DNA of 64,000 nt from NCBI GenBank assembly GCA_012274445.1, contig JAAROD010000058.1, forward strand, positions 1,054,001-1,118,000, in the 5' to 3' direction. This document shows positions 44,201 to 55,038 of this stretch, piece by piece. A program made the position numbers and the translations under genes. The first letter of the stretch is position 1; every line of letters starts with the position of its first letter. The DNA is from Sclerotiophoma versabilis (lineage: Eukaryota > Ascomycota > Dothideomycetes > Pleosporales > Didymellaceae). The notes beneath the pieces are model-generated. The model had not been told where the DNA came from and did no database searches. It saw only the letters and a program-made list of their open reading frames with translations.

Positions 44201-44597
44201 CCTGCACTTCCACATCGGGCTCTGCACTGCAGGCAGATCCCCCATGAATCCATGCATTCTCGCCAACATCCCATGCCCTCTGCCATCTACCCGTGAGCCT
44301 TTTCGTTGACGCCTGCAGGGCAGCAAACACGCACAGGGTCTGCCACTTTCTGTCCCTCCCAAGTCTGGCCGAGGCATGCTCCAACGGCCAGTAGCGGGCC
44401 CACACGCTCATTCAAGGCTGTTTGCGTGCGCCTGCAAGGCCATCCTGTACTGTCCAGAGCATCGGCGGATTTGCCATTCGCCGCGATTCGTTCTGACGGA
44501 TGGTGAGATCATCGACAAGAGGGCTCCCCTGTTTCGCAACCTTGCCTTCGAACGGTCTGCAAGGGGAAATCATCGTGCATCCGGCCGCGCTAGCAAA

Positions 44598-44606
44598 TTA
44601 TCAGAT
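44598..44606 (-). promoter_or_regulatory. Iron-GATA site ATCTGATAA
   Basis: Exact match on the minus strand. It faces the next site in inverted orientation, 17 bases start to start. Confidence 0.6.
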
Positions 44607-44614
44607 GAAATCGG

Positions 44615-44623
44615 ATCTGATAA
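44615..44623 (+). promoter_or_regulatory. Iron-GATA site ATCTGATAA
   Basis: Exact match on the plus strand. It is the second half of the inverted pair with 44598-44606. Confidence 0.6.
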
Positions 44624-44703
44624 CACCGATGTCGGAGACTTGCAGTCACGGATTGTGGGGTCGGCTATGGCGTGCTGGCCGCCCACTTGACTTTCACCCC
44701 TTC

Positions 44704-44712
44704 TTATCTGAT
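44704..44712 (-). promoter_or_regulatory. Iron-GATA site ATCAGATAA
   Basis: Exact match on the minus strand. It is the most distal site, about 1.35 kb from the start codon. Confidence 0.55.
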
Positions 44713-45175
44713 CCTCCTTAGGTAAGGACTGCGATTGTGAGTACCTACACTGATCGGCAACTTGCTACCGGAACTTGGGCTGCTCGACCCACTATCCGAC
44801 GCCTGCGGTTGTGGGCGTTTCTCCGGAGACGTTGAAGATACTTGGCATGAACTGGTCACCCTGGTGATTTATTGTCTCTTGTTGTGTTTTTGGAGAAGTT
44901 GGAGACAATATCATCTTCTCAGCTTTTCTAGCGCAACCAGAAGGTCTTTAGCAGGCTTAGGAATATACCTCTACTTAGGCGAAGTAATCTATAGCCCTTT
45001 GTATATTTGTCAATCTGCAAGATTTTGCGCAAAGCTGCTTTGGGTACCTTCTGGAAACGAGAACACAGAGATATTAAATCTAGTTTGTTTCGCAACATGA
45101 GAGACTGCCTAAAGGCCCAATCTCTCTGCTTGCTGTGCTACAATGAAGCATGATCAGCACGCTGGTTGGGCAATG

Positions 45176-46390
45176 TCATACTGACACGCCTAGTTTGTCC
45201 ACTCCCTCGACCAACTCCTCTTCTGCTTTTTCTGCATTACGCTGCTCACCCCCAGGATAATATTTTATTCCCTCACAACCTCCCTCCTCATCGAATGCAA
45301 CGCCCACAATCCTTTCAACAACCCACATCGCCGTTCTTGCATGCAAACTCGGCTGTACAATCGTCGTCTCCCTTCTTCCACCGTCCACATAACTTCGCCC
45401 CTGTGCAAGCGCCTGAAATACAACCAACTGGTCTCTCATCCACTCGTCTACACACCCGCCATGCTCTATCTCCGCAATCAAGTCATCTGACACCTTCCTC
45501 ACGACGTTCGGAATAATCTGACCAATTTTGCCCGGACGAACGCCACCATCGTACAGCCAGTCGCGGCCGAGTTTCATACCTGTGGAAGTAGTCGCTACGA
45601 GGAGGAGGTAATACCGTTTCTCATGGTGGGAGTCTTCGAAGCTGATATCGATTCTGGGGTTCTTTGTGTCGCCGAAGATGCGCGAAAGCCGCTTTTCGAA
45701 CATCAAGTCAAGATTGTCGCGGAAGTCCTGCTCGGTGTCTTTTGGCGCTATCACTGTTGCTCGTACACTGGTGATGTTCCCTCTTTCTGTGAGCTGGAAC
45801 GCTGGGAGTACCGTCGCGAGCGGTCTTATGGTGAATGTTGCGCTGCCTAGGCGCGTGCTTCCTGTGGACCAGCTGCGGGAATGGCATGTTGATATGACCG
45901 GTGGTATACCAATAGTGGAGAGCATAGGAATGAGGACTTGCTCGACATAATCGTATGATGGGGAGTTTGATACGTTAGTTCCTCCTGTGATGCGCAGTTG
46001 TATCGGACCTTCCGCGCCAGAGAAGAGTAGATATGGTAGGACGGCCTGGAGCACAAGATTAATGCTGCCCGGCGTGCTTTGGCTGATTGAGATACGGCCT
46101 GCTGTGATGTCTTTGTGCAATGAAGGTAGTATATTAGGTGTGAATGTGATTTGCTTGCTCTTTAGTCCTGCGCCACTGATGCGCGCGTTGCTGGCCTGGC
46201 CGAGCCATAGCATGGAGGTCAAGTGTTGTGCTTTCAGACCACCACCGCCAGAGCGCTTGCCTCGTATGTTGCTGATGTTGATCGACTTTCTGGTGAGACT
46301 GGATAGTCCAAGGGCAATGCGTAAGAGTTGCCCGCCTCCTTCCAGGGTGGTACCTTCAAGGTGGATGGGTTCTGGCTGTTTTGGCGCCAT
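45176..46390 (-). CDS. RNA 3'-terminal phosphate cyclase
   Basis: An intronless 404-residue protein. The family signature is clear: LEGGGQLLRIALGLSSLT at the start, RGKRSGGGGLKAQHLTSM, a TGGTNVSNSPSYDYVEQVLI block with the Rtc glycine turn, and RNA-cyclase insert features. The C-terminal SLHARTAMWVVERI carries the histidine that becomes adenylated in true RtcA enzymes. Keeping that His argues for an active cyclase (RNA 3'-phosphate to 2',3'-cyclic phosphate, ATP-dependent) rather than the catalytically dead Rcl1 of 40S ribosome assembly. The acidic C-terminal tail (EKAEEELVEGVDKL) is an extension. It is divergent from the ABC transporter over 650 bases. Confidence 0.9.
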   Translation of the reverse strand: MAPKQPEPIHLEGTTLEGGGQLLRIALGLSSLTRKSINISNIRGKRSGGGGLKAQHLTSMLWLGQASNARISGAGLKSKQITFTPNILPSLHKDITAGRISISQSTPGSINLVLQAVLPYLLFSGAEGPIQLRITGGTNVSNSPSYDYVEQVLIPMLSTIGIPPVISTCHSRSWSTGSTRLGSATFTIRPLATVLPAFQLTERGNITSVRATVIAPKDTEQDFRDNLDLMFEKRLSRIFGDTKNPRIDISFEDSHHEKRYYLLLVATTSTGMKLGRDWLYDGGVRPGKIGQIIPNVVRKVSDDLIAEIEHGGCVDEWMRDQLVVFQALAQGRSYVDGGRRETTIVQPSLHARTAMWVVERIVGVAFDEEGGCEGIKYYPGGEQRNAEKAEEELVEGVDKLGVSV

Positions 46391-47040
46391 ATTCTGTATT
46401 GGGCTTGCTCTGGAACAATTACCTAGGTGGTATCAAGAAGACCAGCAAACATTACCCATAACATTTACATAGTCGCTCCTGCCTTCAGCACATGAGTCGA
46501 TCTGAGCGTTCACCGCAGAGTCATACAAGTGGCTGTGCCAGCTGGCCGCCTGATTTCATATCCAACGAGCAGTACTCTCTAGAGGACTGTTTCGTTAGTT
46601 CGGCGGAGTCATTGCAGAGAGTGATGAGTATGATAGCTAGAATACTGTAGTCTTCACAGCTTTTGTTATACTGCAGACGGCTCGCAAGCTGGCACTGGCT
46701 GCAATTCTTGACTATGGGTATGGTGACGCTGTGACAGCTCCTTTGTTCAAGCGACCTTGGAACACTGCGATTTTCGAAGCAGCCCACTTGTACAATAATG
46801 TTGACGCGTTGAAGTTGGTAATCTTGCGCCATCTAGGTCTTTACCAATCGGAGCTTCACGTGGTCCGCGCTCGATCTCCCGGGATCCTTTCGTCACCACC
46901 AAGGTGGAACTTTTCTCAGGAGCTGTCGAGCACCGAGCTGTCATCGCCCTTACAGCCAACCTCCCGCCATGTCGAATGCTCCCATAGTGCGCCCATTCAC
47001 AGCCAGATCCAGGTAGACAGCCCGTCTGCCCCGCGACACG
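46391..47040. promoter_or_regulatory. Divergent spacer RNA cyclase / ABC transporter
   Basis: 650 bases with both promoters. A frame that overlaps the ABC start region (46731-47423) is a shadow. No specific site recognised. Confidence 0.4.
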
Positions 47041-49451
47041 ATGCGCGGAACAGCGGCCTTCGCGGCCAAGGCCTGGCATGGCCCGGGGAACGGAGCTCTG
47101 TTCTCCTCCGTACAGCCGCGCATGACGACAAGCTCGCCCATATCAGTGCTATCGAGAGCATTCGCTACTACGAAGCCGACACCCGCATACAGCACTGCCG
47201 TGTGTACGGCACAAGGCGCGAGCAGATGTGCGTCATCATTGTTCCCCATCTCTGCCGCCCTGCGATTCGCGCCAGCAGGCACCGCGCGTCGCAATGCCTT
47301 CCAGCAGCCCGCGCGCATGTTCACGGCTTCGAGGGTTTTGGCGGAAGCTCAGGTCAAGGTGCCAACAAGACAGCGCAAGTCTTACAAGAAGGAGATGGAG
47401 GAGAAAGGCACCATAGACCTTGAAGAGAACGACGGGGAGCCCGAGGAGTCCCAAGGCTTTGTCAAGTCAGAAAAGGCAACTGCAGCAAGACAGGTCAATT
47501 TGAGCGCCAAGCTGAGCAAAGAGGGTAACTCGAAGGCCGGCGGCGGCATGGGGGAGATCTGGCGGCTCATCAAGATCGCCAGGCCAGAAGCGGGCACCCT
47601 CTCATGGGCCTTCGTCTTCCTCCTATTCTCCTCTGCTATCTCCATGTCCATCCCTTTCTCCATCGGCCGAATCCTGGACGCAGCTACCCAAGCCGAGAAG
47701 ACCGACGGTCTCCTTTTTGGCATGGACATGACAACATTCTACATTGCGCTAGCTTCAGTACTCTGCGCAGGTGCTGCAGCCAACTTCAGCCGTATCGTCA
47801 TTCTACGCATTGTGGGTGAACGTATTGTCGCACGCCTACGATCCCAGCTGTACCGCAAGACCTTCGTTCAGAACGCCGAATTCTTCGACGCAAACCGTGT
47901 CGGCGACCTCATCTCCCGCCTCGGTTCAGACACAATCATCGTTGGAAAGAGCATTACGCAGAACTTGTCGGACGGACTTCGCTCGCTTGTCAGCGGTGCT
48001 GCTGGATTTGTCATGATGGGTTATGTCAGTCTGAAGCTCACCGGTATCCTGGCCCTGATTGGACCACCTGTTGCTGTAGTCGCTTTCATCTCAGGTCGCT
48101 CACTGCGAACACTGAGCCGCAAAATCCAGAAGAACCTCGGTACCCTCACAAAGATTGCCGAAGAGCGTCTTGGCAATGTTAGAACGAGTCAAGCGTTTGT
48201 TGGAGAGGTGCAAGAAGCATCGCGCTACAATCGTCAGATCAAGAGGATTTTCCAACTCGGAAAGAAGGAAGCCGTGGTCGCTGCAGGTTTCTACGGTAGT
48301 ACTGGACTGATGGGCAACTTGACTATCATTGCCATACTTTACGTTGGAGGTGGTATGGTTAAGAATGGAGTCATCTCCATTGGTGAGCTTTCGTCCTTTC
48401 TCATGTACACCGCATACGCTGGATCAAGTATGGTTGGCTTGTCAGGCTTTTACGGCGAGATGATGAAGGGCGTTGGTGCCGCCAGTCGTCTCTTCGAACT
48501 TCAAGATCGCGAGCCCACCATTTCACCAACAAAGGGTGAGCCTGTAAGATCTGCGCGCGGACCGATTGAGTTCAAGAACGTATCTTTCGCCTACCCAACA
48601 AGACCGGCAGTGCAGATCTTCAAAGACATCAGCTTCAAGATTGACCAGGGTACAAATGTCGCAATTGTTGCACCCAGTGGAGCTGGAAAGTCTACAGTTG
48701 CTAGTCTGTTGCTTCGTTTCTACGTGCCAACCGCTGGAACTATCACCATCGATAGACGCGACATTACCAAACTTAATGCGAAGCAGCTGAGAAGGAAGAT
48801 CGGTTTCGTGGGCCAGGAGCCAGTCCTGTTCTCCGGCACAATTGCAGAGAACATTGCATACGGTGCACCACAGGCCACGCGTGCTGAGATTGTGGCAGCA
48901 GCCCGCAAGGCCAACTGCCAGTTCATCAGCGATTTCGTAAGCGCAAAGTTGCCTCTTTACATATTCCAGCTAACATAGAGTAGCCTGACGGTCTCGAAAC
49001 TCATGTGGGTGCACGCGGAACACAGCTTTCCGGCGGTCAGAAGCAGCGTATCGCCATTGCGCGTGCGCTCATCAAGAAGCCTGACATTCTCATTCTTGAT
49101 GAAGCTACAAGTGCCTTGGACGCTGAGTCTGAGACGCTCGTCAACCAGGCCCTTGGCAAACTGCTGGCCGAAAACAATACTACAATCAGTATTGCGCATC
49201 GTCTGTCAACTATCAAACGCTCCGACCGCATCATCTGCATCGACGCTGATGGTCAGGTTGCCGAAGAGGGAACCTACCAAGAGCTTTCGTCTAACCCCGA
49301 AGGTGCTTTCAGCAAACTTATGGAGTGGCAGATGAGCGGAGGTGAGGTTGATACCAAGAAGATTAGGGGCCCTGGGCCTACTGAGGAAGAGGATATCGAG
49401 CGGGAGTTGGAAAACGAGACTGCAGAGCAGGCCAGCCAAAACAGGGTCTAA
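47041..49451 (+). CDS. Mitochondrial half ABC transporter (Mdl1/ABCB10-like)
   Basis: Exons 47041-48936 and 48984-49451 give 787 residues. The first ~120 residues are Ala/Ser/Arg-rich with almost no acids, a long mitochondrial presequence. An ABC-B type membrane domain follows (from [20 protein letters not shown], residue ~190), then one nucleotide-binding domain. That domain has Walker A APSGAGKS (544-551), Q-loop [11 protein letters not shown], signature [15 protein letters not shown], Walker [13 protein letters not shown] and H-loop AHRLST. One NBD per chain means it works as a dimer. The family exports peptides or other matrix metabolites across the inner membrane. It differs from Atm1 types, which carry Fe-S precursors. 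The first Walker A Gly is Ala here. Confidence 0.92.
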
Positions 49452-50383
49452 ATGAGGACCGCAAGGTGCTGTAGGCCCTACAACGATGGTGAATACCGAA
49501 ACGTGAGCATTGGGCTCTGTCACACGTGTCCAGCAGACGTGAGCTGCGACGCAACAGCAGCATCCACAATTTTTGAATTAGCTTCGTGGGCCATTGGGAG
49601 AGTTGCCGAGCGTCATCCATCTAATACATTGGAGTTGAATCTGATGTTGGAGGCTCGGTGGGTGGCTGCATGACCTGGATGACATGGACGTGGTGTGACT
49701 TTTCGGTCGCTCACGCGATGCTGAACGAACATCAGAACACCAAACGGTGATGGTGAAGGCGTTTTGGGACAGCGTCACATCACAATGTAGCACGAAGTCG
49801 CACTGCGAGAAGTAGAAATATGTACATTAAGTCTCAGTAATCTCCAGCATATACTCACATCAATCATCTACCAAGTAATTGCGTTCATCAAACCACATCA
49901 TCAATATGTCTTCTTGTGGCTCCTTTGCTGTGAATAGCTCCTACGGAAGCAACTCCTCGCTATTGCAACAAGCCAACTGTTGCGCAACTTCCAGACATTA
50001 CTCGCAGCGTTTGCATCTTTCAGCTTTTCTGCACTCGATTCATACTGCGAAACGACCATCAACCTCAAGGTCTGACAGTTCGGCATCCTCGTCGAGCAAC
50101 ACTAGCGCCCACTAGCCTGCAGTACCCGTGGCGATACCAGGTACGACACGCATCCTGTTACCAAACCCTCAATGAGCATTGCACAAGCCAGCCTTACTGA
50201 GATGCTGAGTAACAACCGAACATCGCGGATCCAATCGCAACAGCACCAAGTGTCGCATACTGACGTCATGCACCCAGACCGCGACGCGTTGCGTAATAGC
50301 GACGAGCATCCCCAGACGGCATTGAGATTGCAACATTTCATATAAACACTCAAACACTCCTTCATACACCCAACAAATATTCA
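49452..50383. other. Intergenic region, 0.93 kb
   Basis: 3' flank of the ABC gene and promoter of the cupin gene. Several short frames, none supported. Confidence 0.45.
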
Positions 50384-51058
50384 ATGTTCAAGACTGCACG
50401 ACTCACAACTTCCCTGCTTCGATCATCACGACCAATCACCCTCAACTCAACAAAGTATTTCTCCACGACTACCTCAAGAGCAATGGACGCATACAAAAAA
50501 GCCGGAAACCGCAAGGACGAGCCACCGAAGCATGAGATGGTTCACTTTCCTGGACTACTGAGCAGCAAGCGCGAATTTGGCGACTTCAGAACAGTGCTAC
50601 ATACGGGACTCTACAGCCAGGTTGTGGCTATGGAGGTCCCTGTCAACGGAGAAATCGGCGACGAGGTATGCCAACTGCTTCCCCAATGAGCTACTGTGTT
50701 TTCTTTCATGGAAACGTACTAATGATTTGACCAGGTGCACACGGTCGATCAAATCCTTATGTTTACCTCTGGCTGGGGCCTCGCAACTGTCGCAGGCAAG
50801 GACCAAGAAGTCAAAGCCGGTGATGTCGTCGTTGTGCCCGCGGGGACTCAACATCAGTTCGTGACAAAGGGCGACCAGCCGCTAGAGTTGATCACCGTGT
50901 ATGCGCCTGGCGAACACCTGCCGACGAGCGTGCACAAGACCAAGGAGATTGGAGACAAGGAGGAAGAGGATGGTATCGATGAGGCGCCTGAGTGGAGTCA
51001 GAGGAGTAAGAAGGAGAATGAGGAGAAGGGATTGGTCAACGAGAGCGGGAAATATTAG
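50384..51058 (+). CDS. Cupin-domain protein with mitochondrial-type leader
   Basis: Exons 50384-50665 and 50735-51058 give 201 residues. The single cupin barrel has EVPVNGEIGDEVHTVDQILM (motif 1; the first metal His is present but the usual second His and Glu are altered) and AGDVVVVPAGTQHQFVTKGD (motif 2, PxGxxH kept). A charged tail ends in EEKGLVNESGKY. Such small cupins are often stress- or sugar-related and of unknown reaction. The N-terminus (MFKTARLTTSLLRSSRP...) is basic, hydroxylated and acid-free to residue 33, like a mitochondrial presequence. A second ATG at 50483 (MDAYKKAGNRKDE) opens the conserved part, so a cytosolic form is possible. Confidence 0.85.
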
Positions 51059-54000
51059 TCACGAAGCGTCTCTGAATGAATCAGTGAATGATCCGATATC
51101 AAATTATGGACTCCAGCTTGGCTGTGTTATACTAGCGGACTGCCCTCTAATGATCACTCAGAGAGTCCACTCTGTCTTGCAAACACCACACGCATCCTTC
51201 AACCATGCTCATATCACTCTTACATTTCTACGAACCTTACATATATCACACACCCAAAATTCTAGCCCGAAAGATTTTAGACAGTCTCCTTCTCAATCAC
51301 ACTACCTGTATGATCATCGATAAGATCTCCGCTTCCTTATCGATTACTTTCTCTGTATCCTCTCGGTCTTCAGTATCTTCTGATACAATACAAGGTTATT
51401 CTAAGACTAACATGAACCTACAGAACATTGTAGTCATTAGGTGTCTTGTTAGATTTTACATAGCCTACAAGTTAGCACTAAAGTCCTCTTGGACGTTTCC
51501 ACTTATATTCAACACTAGCCTTTCTTTCGAGAAGCATGGAAAGCCGAATATAAGCCTGAGGAGCTTTACGTTGCTGTTCAGCTTCAAAAGAAAAAGTATA
51601 ATGTAGGTGGCCAGAGCAATGTCGCTGGATGAAGCAAGAGCCTTGCGCAGGACGTAATAGAAACAAGAGCATTGTGTCGGAGGCAAAAGCTCTATGGATC
51701 AGGATAGGAACATGCGGTAAGCGGTCCTCTTTCAGAGAATTGCCAGCATGTACACTCTCCAAATATTCGCGCCCGATCAACCCGAGTACCAATGTAGATC
51801 AAAGGCGCAGAACAAGGTAAGGCTCAAGAAGACGGGCTGGGTGCAGTCGACCGCAATCGCTGCCACTTGTCGCGGCGCTCTTTTCACATATAGCTTCAGG
51901 CGGGCTTCGCTTCGACAATCTGCTCAGTCTGGAATTTCTTAGTAGTGTTGCGCCTCTCCCGTCATTCAGTCGCTTTCGATCGCCTATTTGTTCGATGAAT
52001 CATGACATAAACCTCAATGTACATCTGGATCATAGGATACAGCTACTGCGGATGTGATCTCCACGACCAGTATGAGACGGAGGCAGCAAAAGCCATACCA
52101 TGCATATATTTAGTGGCGTGGTGAACTTTGGGCTCGGGGATTCTTAGCGAAAAATGGGGTACCGTGTGGCCGATCAATGTGGCAAATCTCCTGCTTTGAG
52201 GGGAAAGAAAATCGGTTGATTACTGTTGCGAGGTACCCTGGCATCCAATTGCAGGATCATCTCGTGTAACAGGGTCATCCTGGCAATACTATAGAGGCGA
52301 CATGTCGTGATTACCATTGCCGTTTTACAGATGCCGTATTTTGCCACTTTGGAAGAAGTTACTGTCTCGATCTTCATAGCACGAGGACTTGGTGAATTGC
52401 TGCAGCAATGTAATCTGTAGAGAGATTTCACAAATATAGATCGGATGTAGTTCATGTTCAGTGCGAACGGTACCACTTCAGCCGATTATGCAGACTTGTA
52501 CTTGGTCATGAAATATACCGTAGACAACGGTTGACTCAAGCAAGGTTTCCCAGTGTCGAAAACCTGCGTGTAGGGAAAAGCAAAAAGCTTGTGCACCAAC
52601 TTAAAGTGGCAGCCTCACCCCAGTAGAGTACAACATCATGGCCTGAGGCCAACGCTCCGCCTGGAAAACACTGAACACTTCCCCGCTTCAAGATGATAAG
52701 TTGTGAGCATTTGTGCAAGTAAAAGGCCATTTAGCTCCGAGCTATAAGTATCTATGCAGGTGTGGCATAAATCGTTGCCAAAGATTTTTGGAGTTGTATG
52801 AGGTCATATTTTGGGCGTAGTACAATGATCAGAGCGTTACGAGCTTCTCTCAAGTGTATAACCTTTCAGTTGTATGGAAAGTTGTAACGAATATTGATCC
52901 GGCACATGGAAGATAAGCATAGTACAGATTAGTAACATCCAGTACATGGCAGGATGCGTCGTGCCTGATCAGTGAAGATCTCAGGACCTTCAGGTGCGAG
53001 GAAAACCCGCTAGTGTTCTGATCCTCGACCTGTGATAGTTCAAATGTACTGGATGCCACTGAAGAGGCCAGCTACTGGTGTCGGTGATTTGTGTTGACTG
53101 ACCTTACGATGAATACCACCTAGGAGCAGCTTGTTGGGCAACTTGCGAACAGGTCGACATTTGGGAATAGAAGAAGGATTCAATAATGTCTGTGGAGAAA
53201 GCTGAGGCGCCTTTCAGGCGGACTGTATCGAATGTACACGGATTGTTTGTGTTGAGGCACGCTCCTTTCCCAAGGTTGGGTGTAGTCCGCGGCCAAGACC
53301 GCAACGGCCCCTCAAATTCTCATTCTTGAATCCCATTGTGTCTCAACGACCCACCATTGTCACCATCGACCAGCTGCGCGGTAAGCCCTTCTGAGGCTCT
53401 AGATCCCGTCTTAAACGCCTTAACACGTGAGCTATTGCGCTTGCCAGGTTTACGTTTGCATGCTGACTTCTAGCGCGCCGACAAACCCTCCGCTGGCCAT
53501 GTCGGCTACACACCGTCCAATGGAAATAGCGCGCTGCACGTACGGACTTTGCACCGACACGTCATGAGTAATGCCGGTCTCATGCACAGAATGCTCCTAG
53601 AAGTCGGCTAGAAGCTTTGGTTGAGGATTTTCAACTCAAGCTTGCGCTCACGCACAAGAGCGCGTTTTCTGGAGTCCCCGCAGAGGAGTAGTCGAGCCCC
53701 TGGGGTTGGCGCGCATTGGAGTAGCACATATTACAATCGTGGCAATCATCGTTGCTGATGAGACTGCAGAGGAGATGAAAATGTGCATGCGCGCAAGCCA
53801 TGGACGAGCGCCGCTTGTACCCGCGCGCTCTACGGGTAGCAGAGACTGTCTGCACTCGAGTGTAGTCAAGGCGCACATACACATTCCATTTCTACGGCAG
53901 TCAGCTTGCACGAGTCTTGAATTCCTTGAGCCACGCCCCTTGCTGTCAGACCTCAAGTCATCATAGTTGGAAACGCCACAGATGCAACTGTCCATAATCG

Positions 54001-55038
54001 CTCAGGCTATCGCAAGCCGACTGCGAGATGTGATCGAATCAGACTCACACCTGAGGTCGCCAGCAATCCCCAGCATCGACTGCCGGTCTTCACTACCCAT
54101 GTCGTCGTCGTCTAACCAAAGCGCCGCATCGCCTTCACTGGTCGCGAGCCAAGAGGCATGCGCTAGACACGATCCCCCAGCGGAGAATTAGCGTAGCAAG
54201 AGCCCTCTAGACTTCTTAGGACAGTACACATTCGCTTCCCAGCCAATGCCCGTCTTCAAGCCTCGCCTTGGATTGCTTGTGTACGTCTTGGGCGGTTCGA
54301 TATCGTGAACATCAGATCAGCATGCATATGTCTACTGAGAAAACGCAGATCCGGGCAAGAGGGGTAGACCAGCGAATTTCAACCCACAATATGCTAACGA
54401 AACACGGAGTCCCCGCGCTCCGCGCAAAATCTGCTCCATCTTCTGGGTCTACTTTGCTGGCCAACTCCATGGGGTTATGTCGTGGAGATTGTTGTGGAGC
54501 CCCATGTCTCACTGGACTAGTTCATCTTGAGGCTCAACAACTGGAGTGGGGCGACCTGGGGGCAGATGCATGCATAGCCTTAGCTTTGCGCTCCCATGGT
54601 TTGATTGGTTGCAACCGTCCATAAGCCGCGAAGTCGGCTGCGCTTTCGGAGGCAAACTTGGGCGCCAAGGGAGACTACTCTTTGACTTGTCCAACCAGAA
54701 CGTTGCCCAGAACAAATTTGCGGATACTGGGGTGTGGTGTGCGGGTCGACACAGTAGTGCGAGGTTTTAGTGTCCCTCCAGACCTGCATCGCGGCGGCGT
54801 TCATCAGCGCCAGTCCAGGATCGCTGGATCTTCCACTCTGGGCCTGGATGGTACCAGCCATGTCGCGACCTCTGTCGCGTGCAAGCTGGGGAAAGATATA
54901 ATGAGTCGAGCATGCCCTCGTTGTACATCATCAGCTCTAAGATTCTCCAGTCTTCCTAGCAACTGAGCATTTGCCTCATAGGACTCCTTGGATCCTCTAC
55001 CTTCTTTCCATCTTTACACCTTCCAACCACTCTTCACA
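51059..55038. other. Gene-poor region, 4 kb
   Basis: No supported gene, domain, tRNA or clear repeat in 4 kb. Open frames of 60-130 codons occur on both strands (for example 51205-51606 plus, 53648-53995 minus) but have no domain or good start. The last ~800 bases include the promoter of the sugar transporter. The contrast with the dense 0-20 kb block suggests an accessory or repeat-derived stretch decayed beyond recognition. Confidence 0.5.

Larger units (their letters stand above)
43351..45175. other. 1.8 kb upstream region with iron-GATA site cluster
   Basis: The gene to the right (RNA cyclase) ends here, so this whole spacer serves the oxidoreductase. Six exact ATCWGATAA matches lie between 43555 and 44712, listed separately. 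A 15-base direct repeat (TCTGACCGCCGTGCT) occurs at about 44049 and 44072. Long open frames such as 43821-44411 (minus) lack domains. Confidence 0.7.

Noticed and set aside
43821..44411. 196-codon minus-strand frame in the oxidoreductase upstream region
   Set aside because: No domain or signal, and it covers one of the iron-GATA sites. It is GC-rich chance openness.
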